DNA from: Escallonia rubra
Taxonomy: Eukaryota > Streptophyta > Magnoliopsida > Escalloniales > Escalloniaceae
Assembly (NCBI GenBank): GCA_033065855.1
Contig: JAVXUO010000749.1
Coordinates: forward strand, 1 to 64,000
Reading direction: 5' to 3'
Length of the DNA stretch: 64,000 nt
The notes below the pieces were generated by a model that saw only the letters and a list, made by a program, of their open reading frames with translations, was not told where the DNA came from and did not search any database. Both the position numbers and the translations under genes were made by a program. Of this stretch, positions 36,210 to 47,324 are shown one piece after another. Numbering within the stretch: the first letter of the stretch is position 1; every line of letters starts with the position of its first letter.

Positions 36210-36234
36210 CCCCCCCCCCCCCCCCCCCCCCCCC
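36210..36234 (+). repeat. 25-base poly(C) tract
   Basis: It is an unbroken run of C followed by a T-run. Such tracts are rare in plant DNA and prone to sequencing error. Confidence 0.85.
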
Positions 36235-36239
36235 TTCTT

Positions 36240-36780
36240 TTTTTTAAGTGATTCTGCGATTTTACTCCAACGCCACCATCCACATTGCTGCTGCCTCAAA
36301 CCATTACTGCCCCCAACCACAACCAACCAAGAAGTCGTCGCCTCCACCACTTCTGCCAAATCCTCTGCCGCCAATGCCACCACCAACAATAAAACCTTCT
36401 CCATCTCCTTTGCCAATGCCTCCTCCAGAAACCCCACCACCAAGCCCCACCCTCTACCCTACCAATTCCCCTGCCTATACCAGATTTAAAGGGGAGCAAT
36501 TTATTTACGGTATATGATTGACATTCATAATAAAGAATCAAACAGTAGCTCCTCCACCACCACCTCAGCCGAACCCTGCACCTATACCACCTCCACCTCC
36601 AGTACACAGGTTCCTCCACCTCCCACCTATCACTACCTAAAAATGGTCGACCCCAAGCACCATCATGTGTAACTTAAGCGAACCCACCGATACAGAATGA
36701 TGGTGGTGCGCCACACCTGTGCACCATCGGAAACAACCCCGACATTAGAACCACCTCACAAGAAAACCCCAACAATCAGA
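36240..36780. repeat. CCA/CCT-rich low-complexity stretch
   Basis: Proline-coding frames on the plus strand and Gly/Trp frames on the minus strand come from the biased composition. I do not call an extensin. Confidence 0.6.
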
Positions 36781-36855
36781 TCTCCACCGATCTCTATCGA
36801 AAAAAATGGCAGCCACGAGATCTCCTTTGATCATTAGAACCAGATCTTAACCGAT

Positions 36856-36996
36856 CTAAGATAGCTGACTGCAATTGGTAATTGCCACGGGCTTTAAGGT
36901 GCTCTCGCTGCGAGATTCGACCTTCTTGATCGCCTTCACTACATCCATCCCCTCCACCACATGTAAAAACCCCACGTGCTTGCCATCCAGCCACTC
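36856..36996 (-). pseudogene. C-terminal scrap of a cyclophilin (peptidyl-prolyl isomerase)
   Basis: Forty-six codons and a TAG encode EWLDGKHVGF, then VVEGMDVVKAIKKVES and a final NCSQLS, which is the C-terminal third of plant single-domain cyclophilins. Family members normally read VVFG where this reads VGFL. The upstream part (CTAKT region) is already scrambled, and the rest of the 170-residue protein is absent. Lack of an intron fits either a retroposed copy or the intronless cytosolic genes. It is not functional. Confidence 0.85.
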
Positions 36997-36999
36997 AGA

Positions 37000-38207
37000 G
37001 CCGCGGCATCATTTCGTCCTTCAACCCACGGAGCGGAGACAGCTCTGTTTAACGATGCGAGAGAGAGAGAGAGACATCGCCCGGTGTTTAGGTGGGTTTT
37101 CTTCCTTTTTTGTTTAAGCGATATTCCTAAATTACCCCTGTCATATTGCCAATTTACTTGTTTTAACGCCTCCCGTCCACAAAAGTAGACCGAAGGTTTC
37201 GCAGGACGCAGATTTTTATCCCACGTACTTATCCGACACAAAAATAAAATGAAAGAAACTTGGAGGGTTAGAAGTTAAAACTTTAGGGGCATAAAGGCGA
37301 TTACTCCAATAATAAATTTGACAAAAAAAAGGAAAATTGTAGTGCGAGAATGATTTCATTTTTGTATTTCTAATTCAATTATATAATTACAAGATTTCAG
37401 TTTCTTCTTGACTCAATTAGTTGTATAATAGCCTTTCGTTTTTTGTTATCACTTTTTTGTTTTCGAAAAATCCAGTATTTTGTCTTTTAGTTAACCATCT
37501 TATTTCTTAAAATTAAAATCTCTTTTTGTTGGCGTTTGATACCAAATAAAAGTTTCTGATTTTTTGCTCAATTTGGATAACAAGTGAAAAAGTTTTCATT
37601 TTTGGCCTTTTTTTAGTACACTCCAAATTGTTCTCATCAAATTTTTTTCCCACTGGTGCGCCACTACTCAGACCCATAAAATCGTCGGCTCCACAAGTCC
37701 ACGACAACCATGGGATGCCGTAAAATTTATGGTTGCACCATGGTCATCTCCACACCATCCCTCATTCCACCATATTCACCACGACACCAACATCTACGAT
37801 CATCACCATGCATACACACTGACCATCTTAGCTACCACCCCCACCATTGTCATAGCTCGTTAATGCCACTGTAATTCGCAACCTAGCAAACGTCAACCAC
37901 CACATATCGTCGAGGTAAACGACCACCGCCAGCACAACACCACCATAACCATAGCCATAGGCACCACCATACTCGCGACCAACATCCCTACTCATAACCA
38001 GCCAACATCGATGTTGTCGCCACCATTACCATTACCAAGCATAACCACCCCACATCCACCACTGCTCCACCTCTAACGAGCTGAAAACCACCATTTACGA
38101 AACTATCCTTCCCTGCAATTAATCATTACGTCACTAAACGAACCAAAATCCACCATTTTTTGGACCCATCGACCATCAATGCCATCAAATTTCCACATCT
38201 GTGTTTC
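37000..38207. other. Gene-free, with CCACCA-rich low complexity
   Basis: The stretch 37700-38200 is rich in CCACCA/ACCATC. No coding exon or repeat boundary is supported. Confidence 0.5.
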
Positions 38208-38824
38208 CAGAGGCGGAACACGAGCATGGCCAAGGGGGGCCATGGCACCCCCCCCCCCCCCCCCCGCAAAATCTTTTTTTAGTTGTCTTAGAAAATGAGT
38301 AGTTATGTTTAAAATATATATTAAAATGCCACCATATTATATATTAATGTATTAGATTTCATTTTGTTATGTTTTTTACTTTTTATGCCACCGGCTGTCG
38401 TAATCTTTATCTTTCTCGTTCCCTTGTCCATCTTCATTCTTCAAAATTCTAAATCTCTAAATTTTAAAGAAAATACTAATATATCAAGGTTAGCTCATTT
38501 TGTTCCCTTTTTAATTCAAATTCTTATAGTGTGTTAACTCATACGTAACTATTGTCATATCATACAATTGATAATCGCACTAATAATACATATATATAAT
38601 AAGAGGTAAATTTCTTTCATTCAAGATTAATAGTTTGTTGTTGACTAACTTTGTAAGTTAAATAAATCACTATGAATAGTGAAATTATATGATTATTAGT
38701 CAAATTGAGCAATCGGTTTTGCATTTAACATATTCACATGTGACGCGAATTCTCTTATGTTAGCCGTTAATTTTTTTTCATGACATTTTGGTCCCCCCGG
38801 TTGGACTTCCTGGATCCGCCCCTG
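38208..38824. mobile_element. Non-autonomous hAT element, 617 bp
   Basis: Inverted ends CAGAGGCGGAACACGA and CAGGGGCGGATCCAGGA (right end read inward) are flanked by the exact 8-bp duplication TGTGTTTC (38200-38207 and 38825-38832), the size typical of hAT elements. The interior is A/T-rich apart from an 18-base C tract near the left end and has no coding capacity. Confidence 0.93.
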
Positions 38825-38832
38825 TGTGTTTC

Positions 38833-39827
38833 TTTTCTTTTCTTTTTTCTTTTTTCGTGGTTGAATTGGTTTTTTTTTTTTTTTTGGTGCAAGGTTGAAT
38901 TGGTAAGGTGGCACTGGGAGCAAGGATGATAAGTTGAGAGGCATTATGGGCCAGGCATCACTGATCTGTAGTGTCAGATGGGCCTGGCAAGTGGCACCTT
39001 TCAAATATCCACCACTTGGGACCCCAGAGGCTACGCCAAAGCAGCTGCTGACTCCATGACGCTGGAGATGCATGCCGTCGTGGCCTTCAACGGTTGCAGC
39101 TAAGTCAATTTATGGCGAAGCGAAGGTCTAGTGAGGAATATGATTGAGGAAGAAAGAAGATAAAAAGTAAAGGAAGAATAAAGAAAGAAGATAAAGAGGA
39201 AAGAAACCAAATACTAAAAAATTCAAATGAAGAAAGTAAGGCTTGTCATCGAGCAAAAAATTGTTTTGAAGTAATATTCTTAACATCCTTTTCAAGAACA
39301 TATTTAGTAGCTTTATAATCTATTAGTAACAAGAACTCTTGATTTTAAAGGTCTCTTCAAATTTAAAGAATTGAGAAACAAAATTCAAGGACTACTCTGG
39401 CAAAATGCTAATAGTTTAAGGAGAATTTTGGTACTTGTCCCTCTTGTTATTATGGAAAGTTGATTCGCCCTTTGTGCCCCTCATTTTTTACCTACAAACG
39501 ACAACTAACAAAAGAACAAGGTTGATGCACTTATGTTAGTTTAGGGACTAAAATTGTAAATAAGACCCTGCCCTGTATGCTGGCAAAACGCTTATAATAT
39601 TGGGAAGTCCTTGCTAGTTATCCCAACATATTATTGTGCTGATTTTCGTAGAGAAAAAGGCTGGTGCTTTTTTTTCAAAAGGCAAACTATTCTAATTTGA
39701 AGTTACTGTCTATTTTGAACTAATGCAAAGGAATTTGATTATACTACCTTTGAACAGAATCAGGCATACGTCGTCTACAAATATGAGATATCCAGTAATG
39801 CAATGACAACAATTAGCACGTGCATAC
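38833..39827. other. Intergenic, no gene seen
   Basis: A/T-rich sequence without recognisable features. Confidence 0.5.
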
Positions 39828-40008
39828 CTTCAAACTTGGCCTTATCAAGGTAATTTGCCCAGAGCACAAGGCCATTTAGGAGAAAGACATCCTCGTTGAT
39901 TTCAATCTTCTTGGTTTGTGCACCATCAAGGGCGGTTGGAATATTCTCCCTCAAAGAATGCTGCCTTTTATCTATCATGTGACCTATTAAACCAGCCAAC
40001 TGGGCATC
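39828..40008 (-). pseudogene. Isolated exon of an unrecognised host gene
   Basis: An open 60-codon segment is bounded by a proper acceptor (CTACAG|GAT) and donor (GAAG|GTATGC) and reads like a conserved helical protein (GLIGHMIDKRQH, then EDVFLLNGLVLWANYLD). I cannot name the family. No neighbouring exons were found, so it is probably a fragment, or one exon of a gene interrupted by the insertions to its right. Confidence 0.45.
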
Positions 40009-40062
40009 CTGTAGGATATGCTTTAAATTTGATGGACTTCAAAACCGGAAAATAGTGCTTTT

Positions 40063-40433
40063 TTGTGTCACATTGGAATGATACCAAATTCAGCACACAA
40101 CGTGAATGTTAAGCACTATGGTGATATGATGAATGAATCGTTACATATTGAGGCTGTAGTCGAGAAGCACACTTCTGAGAAAATTACAAAGAACGGTCTG
40201 CAAGTAAAAGCGTTTAGCGGCAAAGTAAGAAGGCCTACATTCCAATCTTATGTTTTTAGAGGATGTGATGAACTCCAAGAATCAGTGAATCGAAGTAACT
40301 TTCTTGAAATTTAATGCCTTCATCTTCTTATAACAAAAATGTTGCTACAGTAGTGTTAGAAAATCCCTTGATTATACTGCGTACATGTTGCCCGTTATTC
40401 AAAAGGATATCTTGGATAGCTTAGCAAACCAAG
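40063..40433 (+). pseudogene. hAT-like transposase pseudogene (ZMYM1/DUF4371 type), left part
   Basis: Plant proteins of this type derive from hAT transposases. The left part shows NSAHN (after the TTF-type zinc finger region), then the segment FRGCDELQESVNRSNFLEI, where relatives read FRGHDESxxSxNxGNFLEL. A frame break or stop follows at 40312-40314, and then IQKDILDSLA. The retroelement interrupts it at 40433. The remainder resumes at 54510. Confidence 0.8.
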
Positions 40434-41250
40434 TGATGCCAAGGAAAGTGAGTTCATACCTACGTGGAGGTGACACAAAGGCTGCAGTCCGTGTCAGCTT
40501 CCAAGTATGCAAAGTGAGAGACAGCAAGGACGGAGTAAGGGTTGAGAGCAAGGCTTCCCAGGCAGGCCGTGAGAAGTGGCAGTGCTGCGAAGGCAAGGCT
40601 GAGACGAACAGGGCCGACAGTCGATAGTCCAAGTCAGAGTCCGAGTCGAGGTCCAATGCTATGGTCCAAAATCACGGTCCAAAGTTATGTTTCTCTCACT
40701 AGAATTTAAGAGCTCCCAAATTCTAGAGTCAGAAAGTGATTTTTGTAAGAAAAGTCAAAAGTCCCTTTTTGAGTCATAAAGTTCACTATTTATAGAAAAC
40801 AGTGTGCTTATGTCATAAAGTGCCACATGTTGTCCCCTGGGAGTGATACGTCACCAGGGGGTCCCAAAATGCCGGTTCTCCATTGGACTGCCGGTTCCCA
40901 AATTCGCGTTGCCTGGCTCGCACAGTGTCGCTTTACCTGTCTGAGAACACTGACCACACCGTACTAGTCTGATCAGAGTAAGCCTGTTGCCCCAGCCACT
41001 AGTCCAAGCCTTTACTGAATCCCACGAGGTGCGTCGAGAGACGTGCAGAGACCTGATAGCGATGAGGGTTGCCCCTATAGCCAACTGTCAGGCGAACTAG
41101 GAACTATGCCCTCCAAGGACCTGCTCCCGTCCCGGAGTGACCCGTGGGTCATTATCCTGGTGGTGTCAGCGATCAACAGTAACATGAGTGGACACAGTCG
41201 CAGCTCAGTGCTCAGAGTCCGTGGTGAGGGGTCCTTGTGCCGGAGCCCCC

Positions 41251-41490
41251 TGTGATTGTGACGGCGATGGCTATAAGGTTGTGAGCCCATCCCGATGCGG
41301 CGATGACTATAAGGTTGTGAGTCCATCCCGCTGCGAGGGCCGGAGCCCCCTCTGATTGTGACGGCGATGGCTATAAGGTTGTGAGCCCATCCCGGTGCGG
41401 CGATGACTATAAGGTTGTGAGTCCATCCCGCTGCGAGGGCCAGAGCCCCCTGTGATTGTGACTGCGATGGCTTTAAGGTTGTGAGCCCAT
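41251..41490. repeat. 100-bp tandem array in the left LTR
   Basis: Units start at 41251, 41351 and 41451 with TGATTGTGACGGCGATGG; the last is incomplete. Each unit contains two half-copies of GGCTATAAGGTTGTGAG. The right LTR has about twice as many. Confidence 0.92.
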
Positions 41491-41569
41491 CCCGGAAGCA
41501 TGTAACATGACTGTGGCGCATGGGCACGGTGCCTACAGCACGAGACATTACCTGGTGTCGGGGGCACGT

Positions 41570-42115
41570 GTTATGAAAGTGGTGCGGCGACGAATGTCGC
41601 GGAGCAATACTTGGTGCCAGGGGCACGTATCATGATGATGGCGTGCGGGCGCGGTGACGAACGTCGCGGAGCCATACTTGGTGCTAGGGCATGTGTTATG
41701 AAAGTGGTGCACGGGCGCGGCGACGAACGTCGCGGAGACAATACCTAGTGTCGTGGGCACATGGCATGGAAGTGGCGCACGGGCACGGTACGGGCGCGGG
41801 CAGGTATCATGGAAGTGGCGTACGGGCGCGGCAATGAACGTCCGGAGACAATACCTGGTGACGTGGGCACATGTCATGGAAGTGGCGCACGGGCACGGCC
41901 ACGATCGTCGCGGAGACAACACTTGGTGCCAGGGAACGTATCATGGAAGTGGCGCACGGGCGTGGCGACGAACGTCGCGGAGCAATGCTTGGTGCCGTGG
42001 CATATATCATGACGATGGCGCGCGGGCGCGGCGATGAACGTCGCGGAGCAATGCTTGGTGACAGGGCACGTATCATGACGATGGCACACGGGAGCGGCGA
42101 CGAAAGACGCGAAGA
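41570..42115. repeat. 65-bp-type tandem array in the left LTR
   Basis: ACGAACGTCGCGGAG followed by ACTTGGTGCC and ATCATG(A/G) recurs with irregular spacing of about 60-110 bp. It has more copies than the right LTR. Confidence 0.85.
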
Positions 42116-43164
42116 CGGTGCACGGGCGGGCGTCGGGTGTCCCGAAGACGGGATGCGAGTTGAGTGTGCCTATGATAACAAACTAATGAATGCAACATGT
42201 AGTGATGAAAAAGTTGGGAGTGATGGTATGCGGTCGTCGGCGACGGGTTATTCGGTGGTAGTGCGCGACTTTGGGCGATTGGCATCGCGGGAGCGATGTA
42301 CGGTCATGGACGACGGACATCACGAGGTTTATGCACGACGGACATCACGAGGTTGATGCACGATGAACGTCGTGAGGTAGATGCACGACGAACGACGCGA
42401 GGTTGATGTACGAACGTCCGTAAACATCGCGGAGGTGCGAAGATTCAAGAAAATAAGTGCGCGCGGTGGGAAAGGCCATAGGCCAAACATGGGGGGAAGC
42501 CCAAGGCCAAGGCCTCTAGGAGGCTGAGGTCGACCTTAGGGGTGGCCAAGGCCAAATGGCTAACTCCCATGAAGGAGCCCAAGGCCACTCCCCCCTTTCG
42601 GTGAACTTCGGGCTCGCCGACGGTAGGTTTTTTGATGGGCAATGAAAAATCCGAAAGTTGCGTTACGACGAGCGTGTCAACGTGAATCGTACTCATATGA
42701 CGCAAACAAGGTTTCAATGTCACATACGAAGCGAAAAAGTGTGAAAAGGACTTTACGCGAAAAGTGAAGAATCGGGGGGGGGGGGAAGGCCAAGGCCAAC
42801 CCCCCATGGGAGGCCGAGGCCGACCCCATGGCCTTGGGGGAGGCCGAGGCCGACGCCATGGGGTTGGCCAAGGCCTTTGCCCCTTGACCCCGTTGCTCCG
42901 GTTGCACCGTCGGTCGACGTTTTTTGTGGAAAGGTGATCGGGTGGTCTTGGTGTGACGATCGCGCTAGCGGGAGTGACGTCAACGTGAAATAAATTGTGC
43001 CTAAGTCGCACAAGGCGCGCGAAGTGAAAAATGCACGTGACTTGAGCATGCGCGTGCTGACCGGTTCGATGCGTTGGAAAATTGACCGTTGACAATGTCG
43101 ACATGTTTGCGCGAAGCGGGACTCCTAGCGGGCCATTGGGTCTGACCATGATAAGCTGGGAACA

Positions 43165-44390
43165 TAAGCCTCCTGCGTGCGGTGTGCGCAGAGGGGCAAC
43201 CCGAGCGGGCGCTGCACGCATAAATGTCGGTGCTCGAAAAAAATGTCGGGGGGTTGAATCTTGAGGAACAGGGGCTATAGTATCGAAAAACGTGAGGGAG
43301 CGGAGATTTCCTTCGAATTTTCAATTTTTCAATTTTTTTTTTGCGAAAATAAAGCGGTAGCGAGCACAGCGTAACGGCGATATCAAGAAAAAAAGGAGCG
43401 GCGAAAGAAGATATACGTTTCCGTTAGCATTAGCGTGAAAAAAGAAATAACGCGAAAGAAGAGTTTATCCGGAAATGGGTTTGCGCAAAATTTTGATAGC
43501 GGCTTATAATTATGCACGTGAAAATAATACTATTGTTTTGAAAAAAATGAAAGCGTGCAAGAAAGGAGTTAGCGCAAAATCATGGAACGCTAAAAGAGTT
43601 GTTGGGGGTTTTGGGTGGAAAAGTCCAAAATTTGAATTGAAGTGATGGGTTTGGGGGGGAAAGTTAGGTGGGAGTCTTGAGTCTTTCAAGACTTGGGAGA
43701 AAGGGAGAAAGACTTAGCCAAATTAAGAGAAAAATGAGAGAAAGAAAGGAGAGGAAGAAGAAGAAGAAAGAGTTGGATCTTGAAAACCCATGAGAGTGAG
43801 AACATCATAAGAAGCAAAGAGGATGCAACAAGGTAAGAGAGGATGAGCAAGTGGGGGAAGGGGTGGCCATGGGCTAACCGCGACGGCGGTCGAGGCACAC
43901 CGCCGGGCCGAGGCCGAGCATGGGGGAAGGAGGGGAGAAGGGCGTGGCTATGGGGTGAAGGGAAGAGGATGGTGGAAGAGGGCCAAGGCCGACCGACCAA
44001 ATGGCCGAGGCTGACCAAGGCCGCCTAAGGCCACATGGCCGAGGCCGAGGCCGAAGCAAGGGGTGGGCACGGCGCGGGCGGGGGAGGGGGAATGGGAAGG
44101 GGAAGGGGTGAGGGGGAAGAGGAGAGGGGAAGGGAGAGGAGGGAAGGGGAGAGATGAAGGGAGAGGAGGGAAAGAGGAGGGGGAAAAGGGAAAGATAAAG
44201 AGGGAGGGAAAGAAGGAAGATGAGAGAGGGAGAGGAAGGAAAGAAGAAAAGAGAGAGAGACGGGCCGAGGCCGAGGCCGGCGGGAGGGAGGCCGAGGCCT
44301 GCAAAGGGCGTGGCGTGCGCGGGGATGTTCCCATGGCGCAAGGGTGGATGTTGGAGGATTGCCAAAAAAGACAAGGAAGATGCAAAGTGC
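43165..44390. other. Internal spacer of the gypsy element, GC- and purine-rich
   Basis: It lies between the 3' LTR and the antisense gene. 44060-44280 is almost pure GGGA/GAGG on the plus strand. The expected polypurine tract beside the LTR would be the minus-strand GCAGGAGGC at about 43168-43177, but it is weak. Open frames here reflect composition. Confidence 0.6.
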
Positions 44391-44439
44391 GCGACGTCGG
44401 GGTGGAGCGAGCGGGCAATCAACGTCGGCGTCGGGCAAC

Positions 44440-46439
44440 ATGTTTGATGATGACGAGGCCGCGCTGGTCAAAGTAGCGGGGGTTCCGTTGAGCTTCAATG
44501 GTGGGGCGATGAGCTTTGATGCGACACCAAGCCAAAGCAATATATTGTTGACAGCGAAAGGGGCAGTGCCCGGATGCCCACCCAATGAGCTTTGGAGAGA
44601 GCTGGGCCAGCGAGTGGCTGCGGATGTGTTTTTGGGTCCTTGGAGTGTGTCGTCGATGGCGGAGAGTCCGATGGTTCCTTCGTCGTATGTTCGTGCGCCG
44701 AGTGGGGGGTTGCCCCGGTGATGTCACCGAGGTACGTGCCGGGTTTGTTTGCGGAACGACTAGATGTACCGTGGTCGCCGGTGATATTCAAAGGCCACAA
44801 CACCATGCCGGTGGGGTGGAACTTTTGGTGCACGTATATGTTGAAGCAGTCGGTTTAGGTGGAGAGGTTGAAGGCATTGGGGTTGGTGGTTGCGATAGAG
44901 GCGACGTTCAAGTTGGTTGATTCAGTGAGGGATTTTAAGGGCTTGACGTTGTTGCTTTTGAGATGGAGTGCGCAGACACATACGTTCATTACGGTGTTGG
45001 GGGAGATTGGGCCGATGTTTCTCGACGTGATGATGTTGATGAGGTTGCCTATGCACGGGACGGAGAATGCTTGTGAGCTGAAGTTGACGGCGGCAGAACG
45101 GTTGAGGATGAAGGAACTGCAGGGGTTTGCCTTGGTGATTAGGAGTCATCGAAAGGGTACGTACAGCGGGTGGATCAAACACTGCTATGGTACGGCGACC
45201 GCGCTACCCGGGTAGAAGTCGGTGTCGGGGAGCAACTTTCGCATGGGTCCTTGCTATAAGGACAAGAGATACGAGCTAGCGGGGTTCATTGCCATGTTCT
45301 TGTCGAGGTACGCACTGCTAGTGCCTTCCCTTTAGTATTTATGCATGTTGTAGTTCAATTGTTCTTGTATGCGTAGAATGTTGAATCCTATACTTAGAAA
45401 AAATAAACATGTTTCGGAAAGTTAGCGCAGTCATATTGCCATGCATCACACTTTACGTTCTGAACAAGGCGGGGAGGTCATAATAGATATTGTATGCTCT
45501 TATGCTTATAGGTTTGTATTTGAAGGGACGCCGGAGGATGGCGTGTCCCCGAGGGTGTTCAAGTTGGCTGTCCGGATGGCTGGGAGAGGGCGCGTCGGGC
45601 TGGCCCCCATTTACTTAGGCACGTTGTACTCGCGTCTGGATCAGTTTTCCAATGACGTACAGAGGTCATACGGACGCTATCAAGTGGCGACGTATGTAGA
45701 CTGGATGTTTTTACAGCGGTATCTATTCGAGGTCTACATGGATTATCGGCCTGGTGGGCTTCCCTTAGTACATCCGTCGCCGAGGAGGGTTACGGTGACT
45801 TGGCCGGGCAAGTCGCGTGAGGTGTCGGTCTGGTACGCAGGTGGCCGAGTATATGCTTGGGCGGGCGGGAAGAAGTCCGGGCGTGATCTGGAAGACATAT
45901 TTGACGATCGAGATGAGTGTGTTCCCCGTGCATATGCAGGCATGCATAATTTGTATGGTACTCCTCCATGGCTGGATTTGCAGGACACTATTGTGCGGCT
46001 ACACAGTCGAGATGAGTTGACAAACACGACAGTGGCCTTGGTAGTGGCGTACTTTCTGGGATGGCTTCTCGTATTAACTGATGATGGCGGGAAGCCGGCT
46101 GAGAGCAAATATTACGTGGCGAGATACAACCCCGACCGATTATCTATGAACTTCGGTTATGATTTAGAGCCCCCATGTGGCTACACTAGGGTGTGGCATG
46201 TGAGGAGGGCCTTTGGGTATACGATCTCGGAGTGGGCGCGGAAGTGGCCAGCACCAACAGAGGAGTGGAGGAGGCCCGGGACGCTGTCGACGGGAGTAGT
46301 GATGGTGGAGTATGTGCGATGGTGGGATCGGGTACTGGTGACGTGGTCAGAGTGGTTGTCGCATGTGCCACCCGACAGGCAGCAGGTCGACGTCTTTGCT
46401 GGGACAGAGGACTCGAATTGGTTACAGCGCAGGTCGTGA
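44440..46439 (+). pseudogene. Plant mobile domain (PMD, MAIN/MAIL-type) gene, antisense in the gypsy element
   Basis: PMD proteins are plant-specific, include the nuclear silencing factors MAIN and MAIL1, and also occur in transposons. Exon 1 (to 45307) has frame breaks and in-frame stops at about 44854 and 45213. It keeps the signature W-x-x-x-THTF...GE...DVMMLMRLPMHG and YELAGFIAMFLS. The intron 45308-45511 has a GT donor and TATAG acceptor and rejoins in phase (Ser-Arg-Phe). Exon 2 (45512-46439) is open for 309 codons with LAxxYLGTLYSRLDQ, YQVATYVDWMFLQRYL and FGYDLEPP, the usual C-terminal PMD order. It runs opposite to gag-pol and fills the position of integrase. The presence of an intron argues that this copy was carried as antisense DNA, not spliced from its own mRNA. 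Confidence 0.85.
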
Positions 46440-46738
46440 GGTAGTGCGACATCTCGGTATTACTTACAGGTGTATCAGATGTACCATCGTCAGCACGCGC
46501 GCCACGGGTACTGGCAGTAGCAGGTGGGCCGAGGGTGCCGGTAAGGGTCCCATTTCTTCATTGAGAGTAGGTATGATGGGGGGGGCACAGCGGACAGGCG
46601 TAGGTCCTTCGACGGGTGGTGGACGTAGGCCGACGAGGTCGCGGGAGGTGCTGGAGGAGTGTGACTCTGACGTTAGCGTAATGTTTATCTTTCGTTGTAC
46701 AGTTGCCAATTATGATGTTAAGTGTTTTCTAAGGTTCT

Positions 46739-46770
<32 letters not shown>

Positions 46771-47041
46771 GGAGCTCGATGATGATGATGAGGCCAGTGA
46801 CGTGGAGTCAGACGACACCGTAGAGTATGCTGAAGCTGTCACTGATGATACTGAGGGGATGGATGCTGAGGCAGTTGAGGAGGACAATGAGACAGATGTA
46901 GATGCGGCCGATGAGGTTGAGGAGATGGAGCCCGAGTCGGCCTATGAGGGGGAGCCAATGGATAGTGAGGCCTTTGAGGAGGCCGCGGCGGTGGAGCAGG
47001 CATCAGCCTATATTATGGAGCTAGTCAGTCGTCCGGAGTAA
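46771..47041 (+). pseudogene. Acidic C-terminal exon of the PMD gene
   Basis: After a (CT)n-rich acceptor ending GTGACAG, an open stretch encodes ELDDDDEASDVESDD and then about 75 mostly Asp/Glu residues to a stop at 47039-47041. An upstream piece at 46600-46673 may be the preceding exon. Further open sequence to about 47330 may also belong to the gene. The frame is intact. Confidence 0.55.
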
Positions 47042-47324
47042 ACAGCAGCATATGTTGTGGAGCCGGTCGAGCCGGTTGGTCATTCGAGTCCGTCACCTGT
47101 CTTGGTCAAGGATGTATTCGGTGGCCCGATGGGTCACATGTTTGAGGGTGATGATTGGTGGGCACATGCCGGAGCACATGCCAGGTTGCCGGCTACACAT
47201 GCGGTGGTTAGAGATCCATTGCCGCGAAAGGAGGTACATGGTTTGTCTGTTGTGGAGCCTGTGGCAGATACATTGTCAGGGTCAGCCGTAGATGCGGGTG
47301 ATGCTCTGTTGGCGATGCATGCTG

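Larger units (their letters stand above)
40434..43164 (-). repeat. 3' LTR of the gypsy element (left copy)
   Basis: It is 2731 bp, with a minus-strand TATA box at about 40788-40794. It holds a 100-bp tandem array (41251-41490, about 2.4 units), a second array of 65-bp type with GAACGTCGCGGAG (41570-42115), and GGCCAAGGCC-type repeats (42470-42860). Confidence 0.93.

Noticed and set aside
36248..36517. Extensin-like proline-rich protein
   Set aside because: The frame follows a CCA/CCT-rich tract next to poly(C), has no signal peptide or SPPPP repeats, and its complement is equally open.
41547..42356. Long Arg/Gly/Asp-rich frames on both strands
   Set aside because: They fall in the tandem array of the gypsy LTR; the repeat itself keeps frames open.
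44063..44476. Gly/Arg/Glu-rich protein frame
   Set aside because: It is produced by a GGGA-rich purine tract inside the gypsy spacer; all frames are biased.
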